In this document: in pieces, positions 45,901 to 58,700 of the stretch
How the letters are laid out: each line of letters opens with the position of its first letter
How positions within the stretch are numbered: the first letter of the stretch is position 1
NCBI RefSeq assembly: GCF_022581195.2
Contig: NC_061470.1
Coordinates: 7,006,001 to 7,070,000, forward strand
Origin: Helicoverpa zea
Taxonomy: Eukaryota; Arthropoda; Insecta; Lepidoptera; Noctuidae
Direction: 5' to 3'
Length of the DNA: 64,000 nt
Position numbers and translations under genes: made by a program
Notes under the pieces: model-generated
Database searches by the model: none
Told to the model about the DNA's origin: nothing
Seen by the model: only the letters and a program-made list of their open reading frames with translations

Positions 45901-47591
45901 TACAACAAGCATGGCGCAAGTACAAATATTTTTTTAATTTTAATTTTATTCAGAAAGGAAAACCAACAAAGGATACACATTACGTGTATTATTATACAAA
46001 GTTCTTTGAAGATTTGTGCTCCTTCAGTTAAAGGAGAACACATCATGCATACATCATCATTTTAAACATAGATTAGTTTATACACAATTCCTAATTATAA
46101 TTCCCGATGACTATATCACTTAACCACGCCCTTTACCCTTCATCGGCGAGCGACGGCGACCGATACGTATCAGGAGTGGGTGGCCCCAAATATTTAGTGT
46201 AATTGTGCTCCGGCGCAGGTATTCCGCTCTATTGTAGCAGGGAACGAACGTTAGGCTCTCGTCAGCGATGCGATTAATAATTCATTGGTGCTGCGATTGA
46301 AAGATAATAGAGATTGTGTTTTTTTTAGTGTTACTTAATTGTTGTTTGATTAAGTTGGTGTATCTTTCAGTTAGATTAAAATATTGAGCTCTTGTTCGGT
46401 TCTTTTAAATGGAGTCCTATTCAGTGGTAAAAAAGCCATGCACCTCACAGGACATTTTTGCATTTCCCCTTTTAAGTTACTATGACTATGGTTGAAATAA
46501 CATTTCATGCAGGAATTAGTTCACAATATTTTAAATTATGCTGTGAACATTAAACATTGATGTATGTACAATGAAGTCTTAAATACACCCAACATAGCAG
46601 TTGAACACCTCGATTTTCACAAATTCCAAGTCCTTCCTGAAAATGAATTTATTTCCATACCTCAACATTCATAATCAATGCTCTATTTAAATTCAAAGTC
46701 TAAAACAATTCTATACCTAGGTACGATAAGTATACCAAAAGCCAAGCGCCTCAGCTCAATCTATTTCGGTATCGCTGACTCCCAAGCATTCAACCGTCTT
46801 CCGTCTACTAACTGACAGATGCCGCTCCCCGGCGCCGGCGCACCCCGGCCTTGATCCACCTACCATAGACACCGACACTAGGCCATAGAGCTAAGGTCAC
46901 AAGGACCAACTGACAATTGACAGCAGTTTTTTACTCTTTAATTTATGACCATTGAGTGTTAATTACGGAAATATATTAAACGTTTAAGATTGAGCACATA
47001 CCTGCGCACGAGTAAATTGATTTATTATCTGTTGTAGAAATAAAATGTCAAATGAAAAATTATTTTGAAATACATAAGTGTTTTATGTGTTTAGCGGAGT
47101 GAGATCCGGTGCAGTCTAAGTTTATATACTTACCTGAGTAAAGAATTGCAAACTCCAAAACTATAATAATTTTAGAGTACAGAATGCCTAGGCTGTGAAC
47201 ATTTTTGGCAGTAGTCCCATACGGTAATCAAACCCTAGACTCAGCAGCCCAATCAATACTCTGCCTGTAAAATTGTTTGCAATTTAATTAGCTTTTGCAA
47301 ACATATAGAAACGGCTTATTTATAAATTTCATTCATTTAAATGACTAGGGCCCGTAGGAAATAACAATTTTTATTTGAAAGTATTCTAAAATCAAGGAAG
47401 ATTTATCTCATCTACCTACAGCTTACATACAGCGCTAGAACTGCTTACTGGGCCAAAATTGGCGTCGTCTCGTCATCTGAGATTGCAGTGGCGTCTGCAT
47501 TTTCCGATGACGTTGTAATGTCTCAATTGAGTACTGGAGCCAATTACTAATGTCAAAATGTTCTTGAACACTGACAATGTAAACGCTATTT
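42936..47591. other. Upstream region of the cuticular gene, no gene seen
   Basis: Contains the cuticular promoter flank and AT-rich sequence. CGGCCGTTG occurs three times at 44111-44155. A CG-richer stretch at 46135-46290 has no coding potential that I can support. Confidence 0.4.
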
Positions 47592-47860
47592 ACAATTGGA
47601 CGTAGTTATGCAGAAACGTTCCAACCCACTGTACGCGTAAATGCTTATATCTCAAATTAAACTTGAATTTGAGATATAAGCATTTACGCGTTTCAGTTGT
47701 ATTCTTTTTTATTCTAACTAGTAAAGGTACTAGAGGTTTTATTGTTGAATTATATTGAGTTTAGATAACCATATGCTAAATTTTAGGCTGTTCAATCACA
47801 ATAACTCGATTTCGGGTGACTTGTGGGTTGGAACGTTTCTGCATAACTACGTCCAATTGT
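47592..47860. mobile_element. 269-bp MITE with perfect 38-bp TIRs and a nested hairpin
   Basis: Ends 47592-47629 and 47823-47860 are exact reverse complements (ACAATTGGACGTAGTTATGC...). Immediately inside the left TIR is a second perfect inverted repeat, 47633-47658 and 47666-47691, with a 7-nt loop. AACGCT lies near both outer ends (47582-47587, 47864-47869), possibly a target duplication if the element is a few bases longer. Confidence 0.85.
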
Positions 47861-50800
47861 TCTAACGCTTTATCATATTATGGTAGGTAAGTACCCATAT
47901 CTTTTCGATTGTACCTATGTCTTTGATAGGTAATAGGTGCAGATTTCGGGATAATTACAAACCACCCATATGTCAATTTTTTATCAAAATAACCAAGCAA
48001 CATTTTGCGTGAATTTGAAGAAAGGGACTACAAAAGAAACGGACGGACTGTATGAAAATCAATATGGCTAAAAAGAATGTTTTCTGTCAGATAACGTCAG
48101 ATAGAAAAGTATGGTAGGAGAAAACATGCTGTGCCGATCCCTAATTAAGTCGGGATAGGGGCGGGTGAATTTTTACCCATGAAAATGTTTTCTTGACCTA
48201 AACATCTACACGTGATGTCTGAGCTAAATTAATAAGGCATTCAAATTTTTCTCACGGTGCAAGCTGCATTGACATTACCGACAGATAACTAAATGTAGAT
48301 TCTTAACAAAAATCCAGCCCACTTCTTCAATATTCTTGTAATTAGATCCTAACGAGGAAGTACACGGAAGAACAACTTGTCAGCAATCGCAATTATAAGG
48401 AAAACTCGTTTATTTGTCGGTCCTTGTAATTCAAATGTCAAACATAATAAATTAACATTTAATTCACATTATTACTTGTTGCAGATAACTGATATTTTTA
48501 TTGCAAATGTAATTATTTAAGTTTTATTGCTGAGCGAGCCTAAGGCGACAGTTTTTAAATGTTGATCAACGATGCTGCTGTGTACAACAACGTCATTACT
48601 GCGAATTTAAATTACGAAAATATTTTTATACTAATTATATACTAACTGATAAGCTTGGATGTTGATTAAATCCTAAATTTAAAATTGTTTCTGTTTGTAT
48701 CTCATTAATTCATGAAGGAATAGATTAACATTGCTAGGTGATTTGGGTGATATGTAATAAGCTATTTTTTTTTCTCTTGCCGGAGGAAATTCTCATGGAA
48801 TATCCATTGTGCCGGTGTGAGGGTGTTTTGGACTCTTGCCGGATAAGAACCTATCTGGTGTAAAAGATATCGTTGAACCATTCTTCCGTACCACCACCTT
48901 TATCAAGAAATTAATTTGCACCTAACAGCATATTTTTTTCTTTTAATCATGCATCCATTTAAAATGATAGAACCCAAAAAATCAAAGCCTTGCATCGAGA
49001 AAACTCCTGATTTAATGTCTTAGAAAATTATAAACAAATATCAGAACAAAAAAAAACCTTATAAAAACAGACAGCTGTATATTTACAAACCGCTGAGAAA
49101 CCTAACAATACATTAGCATTCTTCAAACAATCACAAAAAAATCAATTTCAAACAATTAATCAGCAAACAGGACCGCAGGCTATTGACCACGACTGCTCTA
49201 AATCGAACACGCCCTTGATTTTTCTATTGCATCTACATACGAACATTCTAGATCTCCACGCAGCTAAAATGGCTGCAAATGTCAAACGTTTTCTCACAAA
49301 TCGTGACTACCATGCACCTGATTGTCTGCTAACGATAATCTAAATAATCTAGCTGCCGTATTTACGAAAAAACAAGCGTTTATACAAATAATTAGATTGC
49401 CAAATTTCTTGTTATGTGCGTTGCCGAAATTAACGCTCAGTTTAGTTGCTCAAGTATATGGGCAATAAGTTTTGTAATGTCTAAATTAATAAAACCTACA
49501 ACTGTTATAGTACGCTTTATCAGTGTTAAGCGTGCTAGACAACGAGGCGAGCGAAATAATGGTCGAATCGCTCATTGCCAGAGGCGAGTTACAGGATAGA
49601 TATTGGCAAAGGATAACAAACGCCTACGTTGTTAATTTGTTCGATATTTTCAGTTATTGGAGCACTTCTACGGTAGATCTATAACATATAGTGTAAGTAG
49701 AGTTTATAGTGCATACAGAATTGCCAAGTTTAGAACCTAGAACAAAATAGTAGGTGAACCGTGTCCGAAGTCACAGCCGACTTGGTTTGACTGGTAAATG
49801 CATGTCTGGTAGCTCCTTCATACTATTTACAACTGCGAGTTTCAGTCAGTGACACATGCATTTTCAGACGTAATATATTTCTGTTACCGCTTCATTCATC
49901 CACGCTGTTGAATACAGCAGTTTTTAATTTTTATATGTTACATAACTGCGTAAGAGCTACAATATAACATTTTTAATAGACAGTTGCATAGCCTTATGAT
50001 AGTTATCTTTTACGTTTTATAAAAACAAAAATATCTAAACAAATTGCATGTTATTTTGAAGTTTTTAAATAATAATTTGTTCGTTTAACTTTATTTTCTT
50101 TTTAAACGCTTGCAATTGAATTCATTTTGTCAGTCGATTATAAATTGATACCGCCACCTCGTAACTTAGACAGGCGGTGTCGATGGAGACAAATTGACAC
50201 TTTAGTTGATCAATTACTTGAACATTTTAAGATAATGAAAAACTTGTGAATGAACTATTGTTCAATGAAAACTGGTAGTATCCTAAACTAGTCTCGTTTC
50301 ATTTGATCATCGCAAATGCAGTCTAATTTTACATAATTATATTATTATTGGAATTCCCAGCTGTAGCTTACCAAAAGTTATAGCCACTTAAACACTGTAT
50401 TACTCAGTGTTTATTACTTGTAAGGTATTTGTAATATTTGGTAGTGACTATAAATATCCATATGGGATCACCGTATGTACTGCGCCCTCTACGTTTCTTT
50501 AGTTATGTAAAAAGATCTTTAATATTTTTGACTGAATCTATGCTCCATTTTACCAGTTTATGTTGGATCGATTCCCATGGCCCTAGCTACGCTATAAAAT
50601 ATGTATTTCAGATGTAGAGTTTCAACTTTTATTTCTTTGTCTGAATTTTTTAAACGTTACGCAGTCATAAAATACCAATACTTACTATACCTATAAAATA
50701 AAAGAAAGAGTCTGTTATTTAATAAGAAGCCGCAATAAAATACAGTAACGACTCACTACAATGCAGTTTTAAGTAAAAGATATGAACAAAAACAATGAAA

Positions 50801-50888
50801 AACCACTTTATCAATTTAAAGAAAGAATAATATCGATAAAATTCAATACGATTGGGGATCAGGTCATTTATTTAAATGCTGGGTCATA
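47861..50888. other. Intergenic, no gene seen
   Basis: AT-rich. TCTTGCCGGA recurs at about 48776 and 48834, probably a small decayed repeat. Confidence 0.4.
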
Positions 50889-51542
50889 TAGTAGGGGAGG
50901 CAAGAGTGCTAAACCGGGAGTGACTCGAGCGTCAATGAGACCTATTAGATTGCGAAGCTTAGATGATAAGAAGAAAAAAATGTCCTGACATACACACACT
51001 TTCATCGGTGGGTGGAGCAGCTATAAACTTTCAAAAATGTAAAAAAAAACAGTTGCGTGGACATACTCCAGCGCGTCAGATATTAATAGCATGCACGTCG
51101 TACGTCATTTTGAAAACATACGTATATTAATCTGACTGTTTCCATGGTGGGGGTGGTCGTAGGTAAGGGTTAAAAATGGGAAAAAAAATAATTTCATCGA
51201 GCGCGACAGATTTTCAAAAGGGGTGTTAAGTGAACCAAAACGAAGTCTCTTATGCAATAATCTGACGATTTAGACGTGACCTAAACTCGTGGCCATTATT
51301 TGAAATTGCAAAAAAAAATCGCCATTTTGAAATACTCGAGCGCGTCAGATTAAGATATATATGGTTCATTTATGTACCCTTAACGTAATCATCTTATAAT
51401 CTGACGATTATCTGGAGAGACTCGCTTAATCTGACAATGGAAAGTTTTTAAAACTAATAATAATCAATACTGTAACCTAATTTTCTTTGAAAAATTAACA
51501 CCAATGTCGTTGTTTTTTAATTTTGTTATAATCATTATCTAA

Positions 51543-51670
51543 GTCGTGGTGGCCTAGTGGGTAAAGAACCAACCTCTCAAGTATGTGGATTCGATTCCAG
51601 GTCAGGCAAGTACCAATGCAACTTGTCTAAGTTTGTATTTACTGTCAAGTTTATCTTGGACACCAATGTC
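51543..51670 (+). mobile_element. tRNA-derived SINE head fragment
   Basis: GTCGTGGTGGCCTAGTGGGT is the A-box region and GGATTCGATTCC (51587-51598) the B box. The tail portion is missing. Lies inside the 50889-52948 element. Confidence 0.8.
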
Positions 51671-52083
51671 TGCACAGCAAGTACTTAGTACTTACAAGAC
51701 ATACACGTTGTAGCACTTTGGTATTCCTTTAAAACTTGAGATATCAATAGATTATTTAGTTTTAACTTTTACACACTTTTTGATCTATATCCCAGAACGG
51801 ACAAACATTTCAACAAAGCTGTCATAATAAAGGTTATTCTAGATAAAAAGGCCTATCCAATGATATGTATGAAATTGCTATTGGCGGAGTGTACCAATCT
51901 GCTCATACATTATATACATTTCTATAATAATTACATTGAATTATAATGACATTGATAAATATACATGTGACATAAACAATACAATTGAATCTATAATAAC
52001 ATGGCTTGACGGAATTATCTACGCGTAAATCTTACAAAAACTAATTTTATTCAATTTAATACATATAGATAAAAAAATAAGGC

Positions 52084-52164
52084 TCATCATCATCTGCCTA
52101 GCCTTTTTCCCAACTATGTTGGGGTCGGCTTCCAGTCTAACCGGATGACTAGGCCACCACGACT
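52084..52164 (-). mobile_element. SINE with large internal deletion
   Basis: In reverse, the first 16 bases of the SINE head (GTCGTGGTGGCCTAGT) run straight into the tail (CATCCGGTTAGACTGG through GTTGGGAAAAAGGCTAGG and GATGATGATGAG). Body and B box are absent. Inverted relative to the copy at 51543. Confidence 0.8.
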
Positions 52165-52957
52165 GTATAAAAAGAAGACTATAAAGAGTAATTATAGAGG
52201 ACATAAATTACAAGAAGTATACGAAATGGCATTTCTCGGTATCACGATAGACAAACAATGCAACTGGAAGGCACACGTATTTAACGAAAGTATCCAATAA
52301 AATGAATCGTCTTCGTTAAAAACAGTATATATGCATATTATGTATGACTTCCTGAGATTAGCGAGATCAAACAAAAAAACTCTTTAGCTTCATAATATTA
52401 GTGTAGATTATTTAAGACCCAAAATGTACCAACACTTATTGCAAATTAATTGAATTGAAAAAAGAGAGAGAGGAATAGAAACCTGGGAGGAGAATACCGG
52501 CATCACGTAGCTGCACGCTTTAAACTTTATCGATTAATTTTCCTTACTTCGGCTTACGGGAATCGTCAGATTATATATTTTTCGTGAACGTTGAATTATT
52601 CCCTTCAAAATAAAAAAAAAATTAGCCGCGCTCGAGAAAGTCAAGATGACGTTTTTTTTTTACAAGTTTGCTTCCTTCCTACTTCTTATCGTCAATCGCA
52701 AATTGTCAGATTAGTGGAATATACACGTTTTAGCATATAACTAACTTACCCTATCTTAATCTGACGCGCTGGAGAATGTCAGATGATATATTTTTTTTTA
52801 CTAATCTGATCCTTTATTCTAGACACGCGGCTACATATACAGGGCTTATACTTGGTGGAGGTGTTAAATGGGGTAATAGGTACCTCCCTATATACTAATC
52901 TGCCGCGCTTGAGTAAATCCCAAAATCCCTTCTAGGCCTCCCCTACTAATAAGAGTA

Positions 52958-53238
52958 TGTGCACACTACAAACTTTTAGTCGGCTGATAGTTCGTTTGGG
53001 GCTCATAAATCAGTATGAAGATAAATGGAAGTACGAACGTTTCAACGATCAGGTATCTGTTCAGTATCAGACCGCCAAAACTTTGACATCTTAAAATCTT
53101 AAAAATAATAACTATTTCAAGGACCGGGCCAAATACGGCCGACTGTTTAGTCTGCATTGCGCGTAAGCATACACCTTCGTAGTCATCAAGGGCCCGATCA
53201 AACTGTTGGCCGACTGAAAAGTGTATAGTGTGTGCACA
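52958..53238. mobile_element. 281-bp MITE abutting the 2.06-kb element
   Basis: Inverted ends TGTGCACAC...CTTTTAGTCGGC (left) and GCCGACTGAAAAGTGT...GTGTGCACA (right), imperfect over about 45 bp. Starts only 10 bp after the right end of the neighbouring transposon. No clear target duplication. Confidence 0.75.
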
Positions 53239-54926
53239 TCTAAATGTTGGATTGGTTGGATATTGTGAGTAAGTCGGCAATTGTCCGGTGGGTTCGCCTT
53301 TAAGAGAATGCTCGCCATGTGCCATGACTGTTGACATTCAGCCACCTGCCCATCGTGGCTGAAGCGGAGGTGTCAAGGGTCGCGATCGGTATCGAGTGAC
53401 CGGCGAACTGGGGCTTGTTGTACCGGGAAATAATGTATTCAGATTAATGGAATATCCTTTGTTGTGTTTTGTGTTCACTTGTTTAGTATTCCGAGACAGG
53501 TTAGACAGAGATTTGGGTACACATTTTCCCTGTTATGTAGAAATGAGCCTGTTACTGTAAGGTAGTAAGTGAATAAAGTGAAACAAATTCTCTATTTATA
53601 TTTTTCTATAGGGGTTTACAAGAACAATTTGAGCTTTAGATGCAGCTCTCTTCCATTCTTCGGTGCATTAACGAAAAGACAGCAATGAATGTCTGTAAAG
53701 ATCGTCAATGGCAAACTTCCTTTGTCTTGTCTAATTTACAATTCCTCCTATTGTTTTCATTGACACGTGTTCCAATCAATATCATTGGCATTTTAATAGA
53801 AACCGACATTCAACAAATGTATGAACCTTGCTCATGAAAATATTTAAAATGTTCGTCAATTATCGTCGTTATGAATCGTCGTAAAACTTTAATTAATGAG
53901 CTACAATTTTCATCAATAATATCGGAGGTCAGGAGTCTCTCTGAAATAATTGTAGTGTCGACCGAAGAGCCCTGACATGACATGGGCATCTCTGAAGCAA
54001 TATTGTGTTTCAACTGGTCATTTGTATAGGACTTTATGACATACTTTGGACTATCATAACAAGTTTATACGATTGTTTGTCTGTGGGAACATGAGGAGAG
54101 ATATTTTGCCTGTCATATTTTTTTCTGAACAAAATATTTTTATCGTATACATTATTGCTTAAAACGAAATAAAAGGTCGATTTAAGTTGATACTAAATAT
54201 AATTTTTTAATATATCAAAGTTTGAGTTGATATTTCTGTCTGTTGTCTTCGGTCTTAGAATGTTTAAAAAAATCTAAATTATCTAAAATTCTACTACTTT
54301 AAATTGCCTATTCACCGACAAATAAAACAGTACGGACAAAACCGCGAATATAAACTAGTTGTTATCCAATCGACAATACAATCCATATAAGGATGCAACC
54401 TGTCGACATGTAGTTCCCTCTCGATACATCAAAACTAAATTATTATCGATACCCCACTGTCAAATTAATTCTTTAACACTTTACCAACTTACCGGCGAAT
54501 TTAATTAATGAGCGAAAATTAAGTTGTAATTTTTATCGTGCCCATATCCTTTTCTCAATTATATTTTATTGTCAATTTTGAGATGACTTCTTACCTTTTT
54601 AGAAAGACCTGAGGTCATGGGCGTAGCCACACTGGGGCAAGCTGGGGCACTTGCCCCACCCTGGGCCCTGGCTCTGACCTATAAGGTGTCTGGTTAAACA
54701 ATGTTTTTTTTACTAACTCTAACTAACAACATCAACAACCATACTATCCGTAAGTTATTGCACAAAAAAAATTGTCGACTTTGAAAAGAGCGCGATCAAA
54801 ACAAAATGCACACTCGAGTTCCCGAACGTGCGCGGTGCGCGCGTCATTTGAAAGCGAGCCGTATTCCCAAAAAGAATAGGTGCTATGTGACGTAGCGAGC
54901 CGAGCCGTCCATCTAATCCAAAAAAT

Positions 54927-55056
54927 AATGCATTGAAGGAGATGGAACTGGTAGATGTGATCAAAATTTCGGAATTTTATCCTAGTGTAAAAACCGCGCT
55001 CACTATTTTGCTTGCCCAGCCATGTACGACCTGTACAATAGAACGATCGTTTAGCA
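54927..55056 (+). pseudogene. hAT transposase C-terminal dimerisation domain fragment
   Basis: Reads SEFYPSVKTALTILLAQPC then IERSFS, matching the hAT family C-terminal pattern YPN----L-ILL-LPVT-A--ERSFS. It is cut off right after ERSFS by an inserted CAGTGGTTCTTAACC end. Confidence 0.75.
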
Positions 55057-55130
55057 CAGTGGTTCTTAACCGGTGGTCCGCGGACCACTGGTGGTCCCTG
55101 GAGGCATTCCAAGTGGTCCGCGAAGCTTAG
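55057..55130 (+). mobile_element. Fragment of a second hAT element (terminal repeat)
   Basis: CAGTGGTTCTTAACCGGTGG followed by TCCGCGGACCACTGG, resembling the terminal part of Charlie-type hAT elements. Its other end was not found, so it is probably a truncated or rearranged insertion. Confidence 0.55.
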
Positions 55131-55224
55131 CTGCGTGGCGTTGCTATACGTTATCTAACTTTATTTTTATCGACTTATCTATGCGAGCGAGGGGGTTTTC
55201 GTATGGACGTAATCGGGTGTGTCG

Positions 55225-55600
55225 TACCTAGTCCCCTCATTCATGAAAATGTATATTTGGGCGACATTTTACGTAGTTTTTGGTTTTGAGTGTTAAAAAA
55301 TAATTAAAATTTCGCGCTCGCTTCGCTTGCGTATTCAGAAACTTTATTGTTTTTGTATTTGTCAAGAAACAAAAAGTTAAGTACGTTTGGGCTAAATTTT
55401 ACGTAATATTTGGTTTAAGTCCAATAAAAATTTCGCGCTCGCTTCGCTCGCGTATTCAGAAACTATATGCCCTTATTTTTGCATGTCAACGAACAAAAAG
55501 TTAAGTACGTTTGGGCTAAATTTTTCGTAATATTTAGTTTAAATCCAATAAAAATTTCGCACTCGCTTCGCTCGCTTATTCAGAAACTATATGCCCTTAC
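55225..55600 (+). repeat. Three tandem units of about 115 bp inside the hAT
   Basis: Each has TTTCGCGCTCGCTTCGC, GTATTCAGAAACT, AACAAAAAGTTAAGTACG and TTTGGGCTAAATTTT. The units are close in sequence, so the expansion was fairly recent. Confidence 0.85.
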
Positions 55601-55794
55601 TTTTGGCTTTTGTTCTGTGTGTGATTGTTTATTGTCTGTACCTGAAAATATAAACCTCTCAAATGAAGAGATTAACAAGTTTGAGATTCACGGCTCAAGA
55701 TACAAAAAATCGAAGGGCCCCCGCCCTCCCCCGAGGGATAGGTTGACTGCTGCCCCACCCTGAGCCCAAAGCTGGCTACGCCCATGCCTGAGGT

Positions 55795-58700
55795 ATGTGC
55801 TGCTTATGGACCCTTTATCTACTTACCAATTTATTAATCGAAAAGAATACATAACATTTTAACTGTTTTAAATAGGACATTATATTGCCATACCTATAAA
55901 TGCACTACAAATAGATTTTCTTAAAATATAATAAAGTAAATCGAAGAAATAAAACGCCTTTTACTTTTTTTTTAATTTTCTGTTTTTCCGAAGCCATTTT
56001 TTTTCTCGCAAGTATTTTTTGCATGCCAAAGATGTAATTACCAACTCAGAAAAAGACTAAAATACGGTCCAGTTCCTAAGGAAAGCTCAGTTAACATCTA
56101 TGATAGTGTAGAATACGGATATTATACCGATAGTGTACGTAATAAGAGGCGTTACGTCACACAATGTCCTATTACTGGAAGGAAGTAGTCATTCATAGCA
56201 CTAAAAACCGTGGCGTTTACCCGATTGCATAGGTTTTTACGCAACTAACGCATGGGAGATAAAACATCTCAGGTTTGTAGAGCAGAAAATGCAGTGCGGT
56301 GAAATAAATGACGAGAGGAAATATAAAGTAAGGAGATAGGTCATCTGATAGTAGAAGAGTACCTCACGGGTTAATGGCAGCAATGTGTAAGAGACCAATA
56401 TTTTGGCATATCGTGACATAATTTCTTATTCTAGGTAAATCTAAAATTTAAAAGTGTAAAAATCATACGGTCGTCTCTTTAGGTGCACCATAATTTGTCT
56501 TAGACCGTGCAAAATCTACTCCGTAGTTGAGATAAAACTCAAAGTTCTTATGGAGTTCAAACTTTAATTTCGTCAGGGGAATCTAAAAGATAATAATCGA
56601 CACATTTTTAAATAACGTTTAATGGAGTCTCAGATATTCCCACGGCCCTACATCTGAAATACTTACACTGAAACAAACCCTGATTTGATTAACCCTGAAG
56701 AATATCAATTTACAGCAAGTTACGAAACTGAAGTCTGATACAGCTGTCTAATAGTTTGTAGTAAAAAAATCTTAATTATAAAGGAACGGTAATTGTATCC
56801 ATAGGCCACCAGTTGCACACTCGACTTACATGCACTTTAGCAACTGTGGCATTGCGTCCATCATACGTCACACCTCTATTTACCAACCCTTTTACACACC
56901 AGCCATTGTATTTTCAACCTTATTTGTTCCCCCTAAGATAGGGGTGAACTGCATGAAAAGTTTGCCCAGCGGTCTAGCCGTACCACTCCATTGTATGCGT
57001 GTGAGCAGTCTTTGATTTCTCGCTCCATTTATCAAAGAGCTATTAATCAGTTTTAAGCGTTACAACAGTTTTTTTTATTACGTTTTGCAAATTAAAGATA
57101 TGTTATTGAATGAAAGTGAAGCTTTCTTCCGATTTCCTTCTTTGATTTATGTTAGTGAAAATTTTGACACTCTATTCAAATTAAGACGTGAATGTGAACA
57201 ATCAAACTCTATACCTTGACATAATGCGAAAATTCTTGCTTGGCCGTGAACTATAAGAATATGTTTACAAACTATAATGCTTTTGATGATAAAATAATAT
57301 TCTATTATGTCAATGCAGTATTACCACCACCAATATGATCGGTAATATTGCAGAATAATTTCGTATCATTTCCAGTCATCTCTAAACATAGAAATCGATC
57401 ATAAAACCACTTATAGTTGTCACTGTCCGCTGCCGGAACCGCCAATCACAGAACAACAAACGCACCTAATTACACACAGAAATATAATAACAGAGCACTT
57501 ACTGAAATTAAATCGTTGGTGATAATTATGTACGTGCAGCTTATCTGTTTCAATAATCGTCAGTAATTAGCCAATTTTGCTAACTAGACCACAAATATAA
57601 TCGATCGCAAAAACTGCAAATATTCCAAATTGTCGGTTTGCTACACCCTTAGGTTGCGTCATTGTTTCTAACGACGAAGAAAAAATAAGGTCATCTGAAT
57701 GTTTAAATCATAGTGCAAGGTCGGAGGGCCTTTTGCAGACATCATAGTCCCTATACCTACATACATTGTTCTGTAAGACCGTTTTGTCTGGCTGATTATA
57801 ATTAAACTACTGCTAATCCTGTAGGATATGTACATTGCTCAAATCCAATTGCCAAAAATAGTTCCACAACCAGATAAACACGTTTTTGATTGGAATATGG
57901 TATCCTTCTCTGATATTTCCTGAAAGTGAAAAGAGTGAATTTTCATTTCTTTAGGAAGTTGCACTATTACTCTGCATTATCCGAGATCTATTTCATTCAA
58001 GAATGTACAGCTCCTTGAGTTGCGCCATTACACCTACTTCTCACTTTAATTCAATTTTACCGGATCTCAACGTATCCTTAGACGTGCTATTATGCAAATA
58101 CGTATACAATTATGAGACACTGAGCTATATGCTAAGTATACACCAGTCAATGCTTAATTGTCGTAGAATGAGTCCGACTTTTACTAAGAAATGAATGTGT
58201 ACTTACGTAATGTGGAACATTTATCCTTTTTCATGTTATCCTCCATGTTATATTCCTTGAAATATAGGTAATACTGTTGTATGTACCTAATGGGGACAAG
58301 CAAGTTGCTATAACGGCTGCAGTTAATTAGCTATACCAACGTAAACTCTTGGTACTACTACGTAAGTAAAACACTTGGTCCAGTGAAAAGTATGTGAAAC
58401 CGTCCGCCCTCTCAACAATCATGTCTGACTTGGCGTCCAGTATAATTAAATAACAAGTGCTCCTGTTTCTGTGACAAATGAATGTTCCCTATATGTGATT
58501 CTGTATGCATAGGTATTCGTAATCTCTTTATAACCTGACCACTGGTCGAAGTTAGAATTTGGATATTATAATGATGAAGGGAATTGAATTGAAATGAGCC
58601 AATCCCTAGGCCGCGCGTAAATGCAGGCACTCGGACGCAGATTACAGAAGTAAGAAATAAGGTTATTGAGTAGTACAGTAACCTTCTGAGTCAGTGTAAT

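Larger units (their letters stand above)
50889..52948. mobile_element. 2.06-kb non-autonomous DNA transposon with motif-rich subterminal regions
   Basis: The ends carry TAGTAGGGGAGGC in inverted orientation (50889-50901 and 52936-52948). ATA lies outside both (50886-50888 and 52949-52951), a 3-bp target duplication. Both halves carry many copies of a motif near TAATCTGACGCGCT in both orientations, for example at about 51070, 51130, 51200, 51260, 51337, 51400, 51425, 52562, 52700, 52760 and 52900. No transposase is visible. Two SINE pieces have inserted inside. The architecture (3-bp TSD, subterminal repeats) recalls CACTA elements, but the ends do not start with CAC, so the superfamily is unassigned. 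Confidence 0.78.
54616..55786. mobile_element. hAT transposon remnant with 8-bp target duplication
   Basis: CCTGAGGT lies at 54608-54615 and 55787-55794, directly outside inverted ends CATGGGCGTAGCCA. An 8-bp TSD and a GGGCGTAGCCA end are hallmarks of hAT elements, particularly Tip100-like ones. The interior keeps a piece of the hAT dimerisation domain, a fragment of another hAT end (55057 on) and three tandem units of about 115 bp (55225-55600). Total 1171 bp, too short for a working transposase. Confidence 0.88.

Noticed and set aside
51543..51610. Possible tRNA gene (A and B boxes)
   Set aside because: No acceptor-stem pairing; it continues into SINE body and matches the copy at 12082.
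54744..55112. 122-codon - strand frame in the hAT remnant
   Set aside because: The recognisable transposase residues are on the + strand; this is the shadow.
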